Origin: Limnoperna fortunei
Lineage: Eukaryota; Mollusca; Bivalvia; Mytilida; Modiolidae
Assembly (NCBI GenBank): GCA_944474755.1
Contig: OX104124.1
Coordinates: forward strand, 25,332,452 to 25,396,451
Reading direction: 5' to 3'
Length of the DNA stretch: 64,000 nucleotides
Shown: one piece after another, positions 24,507 to 34,336 of the stretch
Layout of the letters: each line of letters begins with the position of its first letter
How positions within the stretch are numbered: position 1 is the first letter of the stretch
Position numbers and translations under genes: made by a program
Notes under the pieces: model-generated
What the model was told of the DNA's origin: nothing
Database searches by the model: none
The model's input: the letters and a program-made list of their open reading frames with translations, nothing else

Positions 24507-26277
24507 AAAATTCTTCTTCGTTTACTTGACTAGAGCAACTGTCTAATTTGGTCAGTCAATTTTACAATAAATAACTTTATCAATATATTGTCAAATTTGA
24601 ATTCAATGGATGATTAAGAGGACTGGCTTTTTATATTTAGTTTATACATTGTTCTGCGTGAGAATATCCGTTAATGACAGGATGATTGCCAGGAAACTGA
24701 AATGTGTTTTCGGTTGTGTTGCATAATAATTCATAATGTTGTATCTAATTAAAAAGCTCCATATATTAAGCATCCTGATTTAAATTAACAATAGGTATTT
24801 AAAGTTAATCAATGTAAGGAATATTTACGTTAATATAGTACTTTTAGTGCGCATGATTTGATAATTTATTGATCCACATCGGGTGATCCAAAGACAATAA
24901 ATTCTAGCCTATTTACCGCGAAGCACGTGGCTTAAAGGTGGCATAACAGTTGCTTCCAAATCAATCTCCGAAACAAACTCGGCACATTTTACTACGTCAG
25001 AATTCACCTCTGCACTCAAAAAATTTAGGTACGAATTTAGTCCCATTACTCGTAATGTAGCAGAGCGGGAGTGAATCACTCCCGGCACTTTGATGTCCAA
25101 AAGAAGTTGCATATACAATCAGACGTGGTCGATCTTGATATCTTTCGACAGTGTCACCATTTTTTTATCGGTTTCGTGTTTAAAATCGATCATTATTGAT
25201 ACGTGAAGATAGTTATTGCCGTTTTTAATAACCCGATGTGCGTTGTGTATTAATTGTCATTCGTGTCTCTTTTTAAATACGTTTACTACATGAAAAACGT
25301 TGAGAAACCCGAAACTAAATGGTGTGTTGCATCTTGGGTAATACATATGTAAATTACTTGATTCTTGCTACGGAATGGTTGTTATAGTATGCAAATTAGC
25401 ACGTTTATAATAAAATTAGGTCACATTATCCATATACGGAAAAATGATCAACATAGCATTTTCCACGTGCATCTTCAAAGACGAAAAATGGAATTTCTTC
25501 AATAAATATCGTTTCCCGTTAGTTTCGCAATGTCTAAAGCTTTAATAACGTAAAGAAGATGAATATGATGTTTGAATTTTGTATAAATAGACCGAAGTTA
25601 GAATTTTTTATTTGCTACATTATGAGCAATAGGACTGAATTCTGCCGTTAATCCGACAAATCACAAAACTAACTTCGGATTATAACTGCAGTAAAATTCG
25701 GCCTACTATAAATATGACTAAAGAAAACTAACTAATCTATCATCGGATTTTGCATTGTAAAAAGTATTATTATTGAATAAATAGATATACGTCAACTAAA
25801 CTATAAACATAAATAATCGTTTTCATGTTTATTTCGAGATTATCTATCTTAGTTGTGGATCGAATAAACGATTGTCAACCTAATTTACTTTTCAATTTTA
25901 AAGTCAAATTTCGCTCAACTATATTCAAAAATAAGCGTGCAGCTTCTAAGACTGAATTTTCTGAGTATTTCCATAATTTCATTCGCTTTACTGTGGAAAT
26001 CTGTAGCTTGTGTGGTGTTACGGACAATGGAACGGAGCGGGTATGACCTCGGCTTCGGAGATTGCTTCCGAGTCAGAATGCCTTCACAGCTTTGTATATC
26101 TAACTATCAAGTCTGAATGTGTGTACAGAGTGTAATATCGAAATACCAAGTAAGTCTGGATTAATCAGACGCATTTATAGTTGCGTATATAGTTTTTAAA
26201 ACAATAAAAATATTATCTAATCAAATTCTTACGCAAAGTTAAGGCGCAACGCTAACCATTTCAATATAGAGATGAAT
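24507..26277. other. Upstream region of GPCR1, no supported gene
   Basis: Holds the presumed promoter of GPCR1. A 69-codon minus-strand frame at 24909-25118 has protein-like composition (core EFVSEIDLEATVMPPL), but I cannot assign it and find no splice context. The rest is AT-rich without recognisable elements. Confidence 0.5.
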
Positions 26278-27020
26278 CCAGACGCACAAAATGCAATTCA
26301 GGTGTCTGAATGATCGAGACTATTACCAAGTCACAAGAGTGACATACCTAACTACCGAGTCAGAATGTTTACAGAGTGACATTTCTATTACCAAGTCAGA
26401 AGAGTGACATACCTAACTACCGAGTCAGAATGTTTACTGAGTGACATTTCTATTACCAAGTCAGAAGAGTGACATACCTAACTACCGAGTCAGAATGTTT
26501 ACAGAGTGACATTTCTAACTACCGAGTATGTTTGTTCAGAGTGACACGTCTACTCAGTCAGAATGTGACATACGTAACGCCGGATAAGAATGTGGGTACA
26601 GAGTGATATATCTATAAGTACCGAGTCAGAATTTGTACAGAGTGACATACCCAACTACCGAGTCAATGTGGGTACATAGTGAGATATCTAACTACCGAAT
26701 CATAATTTGGGTACAGACTATCATACATGTTTCTAGCTACTGACTGCGTGTACAGACTTAGAATGCGGGTACAGAGTGATATATCAAACTACCGAGTCAG
26801 AATGTGGGTACAGAGTGATATATCAAACTATCGAGTCAGAATGTGGGTACAGAGTGATATATCAAACTATCGAGTCAGAATGTGGGTACAGAGTGATATA
26901 TCAAACTATCGAGTCAGAATGTGGGTCGAGTGACATGTCTAACTACGTGTTCAGACTTAGAATGCGGGTACAGAGTGATATATATAACTACAGTGTCAGA
27001 TTGTGCGTACAGTATATGCA
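26278..27020. repeat. Minisatellite array D, related 39- and 65-bp units
   Basis: Left part (26341-26520): three copies at 65-bp spacing of GAGTGACATACCTAACTACC, GAGTCAGAATGTTTACAGAG and TGACATTTCTATTACCAAG. Right part (26760-26930): four copies of a 39-bp unit with GTACAGAGTGATATATCAAA, CTATCGAGTCAGAATGTGG. Both units share the words GAGTCAGAATGT and ACAGAGTGA, so they derive from one ancestral repeat. Two overlapping short plus-strand frames over the array are by-products. Confidence 0.9.
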
Positions 27021-27519
27021 TACTGCCTTAAATAGAGGGTGTTACGCCAGAATATCACACGAAGTAAATATCACCCGAGAGGTAAATTACCGGCTTTGAA
27101 ATGCGGTTGCTATTGGTATTTCTCAAACCTCAAAAATGTTAATATTACTTTATTTTGTTATATATTCATATTTTTAAAGTGTGATAATTATCTTCTGTAA
27201 TTAATTTTTGGGCTATCAATTTTTACGAGTCCATAACATTTTTTGTAGTTATCATTCACGCTGGATGCAGCTGGAGCTGAAGTGGACAACTTACTTACAT
27301 GCAAACAAAGTTAACAGGCTACTAAATAAGTATTTCTTACCATTGAATATGTATATGGCATTTGTTCTCAAACAACAAACCCATTGCATCCGTACGGCTA
27401 TAACAACAAGAAACAAATCATTCATCTGACTCGTAGCACTTAACCTTTAATTTTGTGAACTACTTTTTCTGTCTGTATAATGAACAATATGCGCAAAACT
27501 GTCTAGAAATGCGGGCTGG

Positions 27520-27600
27520 GCATGTTTGTTTGAATGGCGATTAACGTCACTTTCGTAGCGACCAGTGTTTATTGGAGGAGGAAGCCGGAGAAGTCGAAAA
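27520..27600 (-). repeat. SINE 3' fragment (minus strand)
   Basis: Read on the minus strand it has CTCCGGCTTCCTCCTCCAAT, an ACTGGTCGCTACGA segment, GTTAATCGCCATTC and a CAAACAAAC tail, matching the order in the other SINE copies. The tRNA-like head is absent. Confidence 0.55.
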
Positions 27601-27762
27601 AAACTTCTGTAGAAAACCTAATATTACTAAACAAAAATCACTGAAGGCCCTTCCTTCTGTTTACGTTTCCGCAAATTTAGTGCTATGCTGTTGAACTACC
27701 ATTTTTAGCTAAAACTTATAAATCACTTTCAGTAATGTTTTATCAAATACCTGTTCCATTAG

Positions 27763-27907
27763 GCAGGTATCGTACCGATGCTCCTTGCTAACCAACGGGA
27801 GGTTGAAGAAGGATTTTCAGCAGAACAAGATGAAGCGGAAAATAGTGCTTTCCAAATAATAGCGGAAATGATATGCGACCTCGAACCCGCATCGTCAGTG
27901 TTGACAG
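27763..27907 (+). CDS. Candidate internal exon of an unknown gene
   Basis: A 145-nt stretch bounded by a plausible acceptor (CCATTAG before 27763) and a consensus-like donor (ACAG then GTACGT at 27908). One frame is open throughout and encodes an acidic stretch with ANQREVEEGFSAEQDEAENS near its start and AEMICDLEP near its end. In-frame stops flank it on both sides. I do not recognise the product and find no partner exons, so it may be an orphan exon of a decayed gene or chance. Confidence 0.22.
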
Positions 27908-28132
27908 GTACGTGATCAATAGTAGATGAATACATTTACCATTCGACCACTGCGAGGCAAGCAGACCACCACATTCCTATTTCTTTCTAAGGCTCGTAGA
28001 AATAAACTTTATATCGTTTGACAAATTACGAATATTGCAAATATCTACAAACAGACAATGAAGGTCACAAAGGTTAAATGTCAGGAGGTGAATAAGACAA
28101 AGGTCGAGGTCGCCTTGGTTAAAGCAAGAAGT

Positions 28133-28398
28133 ACAAACAAATTAGGAAACAAAGTTTAACAGCCAAGAGTACATTCAGATATAGGAAGACACAAAGGATT
28201 AGAGCCAGGATTATAAATAACATAAATTACATTTTCTGATAAATGTATCAATTGTTTCAAGAAATACAAACAAATTAGGAAACAAAGTTTAACAGCCAAG
28301 AGTATATTCAGATATAGGAAGACACAAAGGATTAGAGCCAGGATTATAAATAACATAAATTACATTTTCTGATAAATGTATCAATTGTTTCAATACTG
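28133..28398. repeat. Tandem duplication, two 133-bp copies
   Basis: Two almost identical adjacent copies starting ACAAACAAATTAGGAAACAA and ending in AATGTATCAATTGTTTCAA. Near identity indicates a recent event. Confidence 0.92.
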
Positions 28399-29489
28399 AT
28401 CAATACTGGCTTGCGTATGCAATACGTAATATAAAGAACATTTAATTGTCCTGTCTTTTTCTTATTTATTTTTCACATCACAATGTCGAATATAAACACG
28501 TATATATTGTCAGTGACTGTTGATAATATGTTTGTTGTGTGGATTTAAGCAAACAACGGCTGTGTTTAAATAATTGATTATGTTTTCATATATGTACAGA
28601 TGTATTATACATAAGGAAACAAACTATGAATAGTTTTCTGTAAGAGGAAGTTTTTTTAACGTTTAAGTGTATTAATACGGTCACCTAGAAATCAAGTTAA
28701 TCATGCAATATATAGATTGTCGGAAGGTATCAATTCATTAGTACGAGATTTAGAAAGAAACATGAGGTCTTATCGATTAGCGAGTGCAATCATTAACAGT
28801 TGAAGTTTTTTTGCAGTGCGTGTGTTCACTAAAACAACAGAAACTACTTACGCAACAGAAATACGACACACAAAACAAGAAATGTGAAGATTGAAATGTT
28901 TTGCAATCACTATTTAGGTATCCAATAAACCTCTATTGCACAATATGTTATGATTGTAGGGATTAAATATTACCTTGTTGGAAAATCTACGTTAGATTAA
29001 AGGGAGTTTGCCGTCTCCTTGCTTTTTCCAGTTGTACCATATGTATATGTGGAATTAAATAGTTCGATGTCACAAATCATACCATCATATGTTTTATGTA
29101 ATTTTAACGCTGACACGATTGAAGAACTTTAGGTTTTTCCTGAATGGTCTCCATCATTAGTACGTTTTTTTATATTTAGCTGCCATGTGCTTTTCCAAAC
29201 TTTTCGAACAATTTTCTTAAGGTGTTTGGCCCTCCACAGAATAGATTTCACATAAAACCGTCTTATTATAAACTTTCTATTATAGATAAGTTTGAAAGGG
29301 TGTCAAAGCAGTAAATATTTGTCCAAAAACAGCGTATGTAAAAGTTTTTGTTTATTTTTATTATTATCAGCACACTTATAAACAGTATTTTAATGAAAAC
29401 ATTGTACAAATACAACACTCCGCCACTCCGCCACTCTTTCAATCGCATACCGTTTGTTAGCCTGTTTAAGACATAGCATCTTTTATTTA
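28399..29489. other. Intergenic, nothing recognised
   Basis: AT-rich sequence with no supported gene, RNA or repeat. Confidence 0.5.
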
Positions 29490-29634
29490 TATAATAATGT
29501 TGTGTGTAGCATTCACTATGCCAAAATAGTGGCCAGGGTTGAAGACATAGTGCACGACCCGAAGGGAAGTGCACTATGTCTTCAACCCTGGCCACTATTT
29601 TGGCATAGTGAATGCTACACTCAACATTATTATA
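29490..29634. repeat. Near-perfect 66-bp inverted repeat with 13-nt loop
   Basis: Left arm 29490-29555 and right arm 29569-29634 are complementary with one mismatch; the loop is 29556-29568. The inner arm reads GTTGAAGACATAGTGCAC. Both strands therefore encode almost the same peptide, which explains twin frames on opposite strands. It looks like a fold-back element or a MITE with tightly spaced ends. A transcript would form a long hairpin. Confidence 0.93.
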
Positions 29635-30890
29635 ATTATTATACTGACTGTCTTGACTTGGAAAATAATAACAAGAAGAAAAATAGGGCATTAATGGAAC
29701 ATTAAATGATACCCCGCCACTTTGTGATGTAAATATTTCTTCCCAAACATGGACATTTCAGGCTTTCACAGTCGCTTTGATTTTTTTTTTTTTCAGACGT
29801 TATAAGTTGATCGGCTTCTTACGTTGACTAAGATAAAAATACCTTATTTAAAGCGCAGCAGTGATCAATCATTGATTACAAGTTAACCCCGCCCATTCGC
29901 GTGAATTACAATTGATTGACGTCCAAATCAATAGTTTTCTTAGGCAGGTGAAGAAACTATGAGGGCATAGTGCACGGAGCACAATTCGTTTAGAAATATA
30001 TGTCAAAATAGTAAAATATTTCTATTAAAGGACATTCTTACAGAAAGTATAATAATTTACTCTAGTATGGACGACCAATCGCGTCATTTTTGATATACAT
30101 GTTTCTGCTTTATCAAGACCGAATATGATCTATCAACGGGCGAAGAGTCGGAAGGAGATCGTTTTGATATTCATCCGCCTGTGTGTCGGAAGTACTTTGT
30201 GGACACATCTCCTCTTAAACCGTATGATGGATTGGTTAATTAGTATTTGGTAGGATTAATCATAATTATGTTTATATGTGCATACGATACCGTCATTTTG
30301 ATTCGTCAAATTATTTTGACGATATGGGACGTAGATCATTTCAGCAATATAATACAGATCTCTTTGAAACAGCTTGATGGTTTAACGATTAATTTTTATG
30401 ATATGTAAATGTCCAAACTATACCGCCATTTTCAATTCTTCAACAAATTTTGTAGGAGTTATAGGACGGACCATTTCAGCTTTATAGTACAATGGTATAT
30501 CTTGTGAACCCATTTTCTCTGAAACCGTTCAATGAATTGTTTGATATTTGATAGAATTATGTGTTGTATACTCAACCACCATTTCGATTCATTTAATTGT
30601 GTATGAGTAACGGAACTTTTTGCAATATCATTTTATCAAGAACTCCACTAAAAAAAGCAGCAAGGAAACCGACCGCACAAGAAGAGCCGAAAGTCAAGGG
30701 ACAATTACAAATGCGGATTTGAACGAACATAAAAACAAAAACCAAAAGCACAAAACAGAAAGTGAGTAACCCGAATAAAAACTACGGGTGCTCCAAACGT
30801 GTTGACAGTGCTTGCCTCTAATTACACATCCGTCGAATTACTTACTCATTGTCGTGTCTAGGAAAAAGTCAAATCCAGGAATAGGAAAGA
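29635..30890. other. Intergenic, no supported gene
   Basis: The word CATAGTGCAC from the hairpin recurs once at 29966-29975, next to a smaller inverted pair (ATAGTTTTCTTAGGC and GAAGAAACTAT) at about 29930-29960, suggesting a second fold-back remnant of the same family. The rest is AT-rich with nothing recognised. Confidence 0.45.
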
Positions 30891-31470
30891 CTATATATGA
30901 CTCCGCGAAAACATCCGATCGTAGTTGCGAAATGGATGTCCCATGTGAATTAAGTCATCGTGACTACCATAGAACGTCTGTAAAAATGACATCAACCTAG
31001 GTATACCAAACCCTTGTTTGAGTAGCTTTGTAGTCAACAGCAATGGTCGGTCTAGAAAATCGGAATATCGACAAAAGGGTCTAGCATAACGTGTTATTTG
31101 TGAAATGTACACCCCATACGCCGGAGCTGCTGGGATGTTGTTATTGATAAACGGGAAGTTGACAATTGGAAAGTTGAAGGCATCGCGTTCGTCGTAGAGT
31201 CTAGTTTGTAGTTTTTAGACAATTTCTAGAAGAAGGTCTAAGTAAGAGTTCGATCTAAGTGTATTTGTGGTGTCCTTAATTTCAAGCTCGCATGGATAGA
31301 TTGAATGCAAATAGTCAGCGAAATTAGCATTGTTTAGGGAAAATACATAATCAATATAGTAGAATGTGAAATTTAAGGTCTGGCCCAGTGTTTTCTCTTT
31401 CGTCTTCAGCAGACCTTTTAGGAATTTAGCCTTGTACGAGTAAAATCAAAGTGCGGACTGCACTGGAGGA
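30891..31470 (-). pseudogene. Decayed reverse transcriptase, C-terminal half
   Basis: Read from 31470 downward one frame gives about 190 residues of a retroelement reverse transcriptase, with internal stops at two places. Landmarks in order are FLKGLLKTKEKTLG, then TFYYIDYVFSLNN (the catalytic YIDD altered to YIDY), YPCELEIKDTT, NFPIVNFPF, IPAAPAYGVYISQ, RYARP, LLLTTKLL and FYGSHDDL. These agree with a family of animal reverse transcriptases carrying RYIDDVLSLNN and NFPFI; I cannot fix whether it is Penelope-like or another class. The loss of the second aspartate plus stops means it is dead. The 73-codon open piece at 30891-31112 is only its C-terminal end. No partner domain is visible downstream. 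Confidence 0.72.
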
Positions 31471-31763
31471 AAGAGTGCTTTGCAAGTTTTAAATATGAAT
31501 TATAATTAACATCAACATATTTTACTGGCATATTATGCAATAGGAAATTAAACCCCGGACGATACTTTCAGGCATAGACTTGTCCCTTTGTCGTTGTCAT
31601 AACCCCTACTATACAGTCGAAGGTTATATTACTAGATGCCTGTCGAACTTCATATCATTCTATCAAAAACCTATGTGCAGAGACATGTAGGTTCCAATAA
31701 ATAATGAGATATTTACACTTTTATAACAAAACTTAGCATGTTCCTCTACCTAATGAGCCTAAT

Positions 31764-32715
31764 CATGGCTGTCTTTAAAAGGTACATGCCTACTAAACCT
31801 TCAAAATGAGGTATTAAAATGTGGGACTGGCAGAATCTGACATCGGGTTAATGTCATACTGCAAAATGTACAGTGTAAAAACGGATCCAACAGGCCAATG
31901 TCTTCCAAACAATGCAGTGAAATCTTGTCTTGAGGGTTCAAATCGACTTGACAAAAGATATCATGTTTACATGGACAATTTTATTCACCACTTCCGATTT
32001 ATTTACCGAACTGTACGACAAGCACAATACCAATTATTGTGGTACAGTCCAACACAATCGAACATTTTTCCCAAAGTAAAAAAGAGGGGAAAATCAGAGG
32101 TATATAAGAAGTAAGTTTAGTACAAAAGTGCCTATCTCGTCTGTTGCATGGAAAGACTGCAAAATTGTCACAATTTCTACAATTAACGACCGTTTAGTAA
32201 AGGCTTGTTACAGCCAGAGGGATAGTTCACATGTCAACCTGTATACATTGTACTGGCCACAAATAATTGCAGATTATACATCATACATATGATGTGTTGA
32301 TAAATGTGATTTATTTTAATATAATGTATTTTAAAAAAATCTTGAAATGGCCAGACGTATTTTCTTCAAAATGCTAAGAATCTTGAAGTATAACACATAC
32401 GGACTCTTCGTTGCATCAAAAAATTACCAGCATGTTCTGTCAAAGTTTCCAGTGACATATCTTCAATTTTCTAAAAATGTAGCTATGGGTCTTATTTGTG
32501 GCTATGTAAGATAAAACATTAGACCATGTCTGCTTCTCATATTACTAGTAGAAAGACTTACACAAAGACATTTACCAGCATATCTTGATAGCAAACCTCT
32601 TGTTGCCATGGCACTAGTTTCATATGGGAACCAGGACAAAAGATCTCAAACAAAATATAGTTGTCAGGAGTGCAGGAAACATATGTGTTTGCCCTAGTGT
32701 TTTTCTATCTACCAT
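31764..32715 (+). pseudogene. Decayed piggyBac-like transposase
   Basis: Pieces of a piggyBac transposase follow one another on the plus strand with frameshifts and stops. They are IMAVFK then RYMPTKPSK-stop-GIKMW at 31764-31822; a 97-codon open piece at 31821-32114 with YHVYMDNF, the conserved substrate-domain aspartate context; SSVAWKDCKIVTISTIN at about 32135-32190, matching WKDKR-V-MLST; and near 32640-32715 TKYSCQECRKHMCLP-stop-CFSIYH, matching the C-terminal cysteine-rich zinc ribbon. The family cuts and pastes at TTAA. I could not delimit the ends. The element is broken in several places and lies just upstream of GPCR2. Confidence 0.78.
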
Positions 32716-33208
32716 TCAGTAAAGTGTTGGTGCTAAACATTTGACCAATTTGATGTTGACATTTGATGTTTTCTACCGGTTGATCCCAAATTTAAACAGT
32801 GAACAGTAACGGCTTCATAAATGAAAGAAGATCAAATGTAAGTAAAATTTAAATAGTCATTTTTGTATAAAATAGAAAATTTAGGATGATCAGCTCTTTC
32901 AGTTCTAAATTTAAATGCTAGTTCATGAAATAGTCGTCATTGGGGATCTTTGGCCTGATCGCAATTCTCTCTTTATTGTGAAAGTTCGCTTTGTTATATG
33001 AATAATCTATATAACAATAGTGATATATGAAAGGTCGTTTCCTATTTAGCGGGTCAATATACATCCAGAATTCGCATTGTATACCATATATTTAATATTT
33101 TATATTATTGTGATTGAAACATATATCAGATTTTTATAGTGATATGGTGTACGTAAAATATCAGACAGCTTTAAAATCATATCATAAAACACGTTCATTC
33201 AAATCAAG
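32716..33208. other. Upstream region of GPCR2
   Basis: AT-rich. The presumed promoter of GPCR2; no clear box is visible. Confidence 0.5.
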
Positions 33209-34336
33209 ATGAATTCAAAGAATTTGACCAATAATCTGGAAATCTACAATCAAATGATGGCAAACCTGTTATTTCCAAATACAGTATTCGTGCTTATTAG
33301 TTGTGCATTATCAGTGACCGGGAACACAGCTGTTATGTATATTCATTGGCGCAAGCTTAATTCCCAACATAACTACCGAATGTTTATACCTTATCTGGCG
33401 CTTTCGGATTGCGCGAATAGTATCGTTTGCTCTTGTATATCAACAGCGCAAAATTATCTGTGGCTGACTTGGTCGAATGAGACTTCTTGTAAGGCAGCGT
33501 GGGTTCTAATAAAATGTACCCAATCAACTTCAGTAGCGATTTTACTTGCTATTGCCGTACAGAGATTCCTCCGCATCTGTCGTCCGTTCCAAGCTGACGA
33601 ATACCCAATAACTAAAGTCTGTTGGTTTATCATTAGTATCAGTTATGTGCTTTTTGAAAGCGTACCATTTACATTTTTTGCAGGTATTCATGTTGATAGT
33701 ACAATACCAAACGTGACAGCCTTCGAATGCCATAGATATGTTAAATACAAACATTTGCATTTACAGTTTAAAATCGCAGAAAGTTCTGTTTGTACTTTAA
33801 TCATCATTGCCATTATTGTACTATATTTGAAGTCAGGGATTAGGCTGGCAACACATGTTAGTAGTGTCCAGTGTTCTCCAAAACAAGTGACTACAACAAA
33901 AGTAAAAGAGGACGATTCCATTGCTATTGGGAAATCTGTCTTTTACTCCTCATCAGCTGGACGAACTAACGAGGAATCTTCCGAAAGTGTTACAGCATCA
34001 ATTACAAATATCAAAACTACAAATATGGCGTTAAGTAAAATGATGGCTCGAAACACAAAATATAAGCGAATAAACGGTATGTTCATTATCATATCATGTC
34101 TAGTTTTCTTCACCTACTTCCCAAGAGTAGTAATATCCATTTTTGAGGCAGTTTACATCGATTTCTGGAACTGGTTTATAGATTACGAAACATTCAACGA
34201 CTACAATCTATTGATCATGCTGTTTGTCTACCGACTGTACATGGTGTCGTTTTTCATCAATCCCATTGTATACAGCGTGATGGATTTAGAATTCAAAAGG
34301 GAGTTAAGACTGTGTTTAAGTGTGTTATTATTATAA
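33209..34336 (+). CDS. Rhodopsin-family GPCR, tandem paralogue (GPCR2)
   Basis: Intronless, 375 residues, seven membrane segments. Landmarks: TM1 GN at 38-39, TM2 LALSD (D67), disulfide pair C94 and C174, QRF at 118-120 in place of DRY, TM6 TYFP without the usual CW, NPIVY at 351-355. The N terminus has an NLT site. The third inner loop holds AIGKSVFYSS (239-248) and then RNTKYKRING before TM6. It is highly similar to GPCR3 downstream, and the last membrane-7 region is almost identical at DNA level. A polyadenylation signal AATAAA lies at 34387-34392, 51 bp after the stop. Plasma-membrane receptor with unknown ligand; family expansion suggests a chemosensory or peptide receptor, which is inference. 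The start AAGATGA gives a fair context. Confidence 0.92.
   Translation: MNSKNLTNNLEIYNQMMANLLFPNTVFVLISCALSVTGNTAVMYIHWRKLNSQHNYRMFIPYLALSDCANSIVCSCISTAQNYLWLTWSNETSCKAAWVLIKCTQSTSVAILLAIAVQRFLRICRPFQADEYPITKVCWFIISISYVLFESVPFTFFAGIHVDSTIPNVTAFECHRYVKYKHLHLQFKIAESSVCTLIIIAIIVLYLKSGIRLATHVSSVQCSPKQVTTTKVKEDDSIAIGKSVFYSSSAGRTNEESSESVTASITNIKTTNMALSKMMARNTKYKRINGMFIIISCLVFFTYFPRVVISIFEAVYIDFWNWFIDYETFNDYNLLIMLFVYRLYMVSFFINPIVYSVMDLEFKRELRLCLSVLLL

Larger units (their letters stand above)
27021..28130. other. Intergenic with a SINE fragment and one candidate exon
   Basis: AT-rich sequence holding the minus-strand SINE fragment at 27520-27600 and the exon-like segment at 27763-27907. I see nothing else. 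Confidence 0.5.

Noticed and set aside
24909..25118. 69-codon minus-strand frame upstream of GPCR1
   Set aside because: Composition is protein-like, but I could not tie it to any family or to splice sites; noted in the region entry only.
29266..29705. Two near-identical proteins on opposite strands
   Set aside because: They mirror each other because they cross the inverted repeat at 29490-29634.
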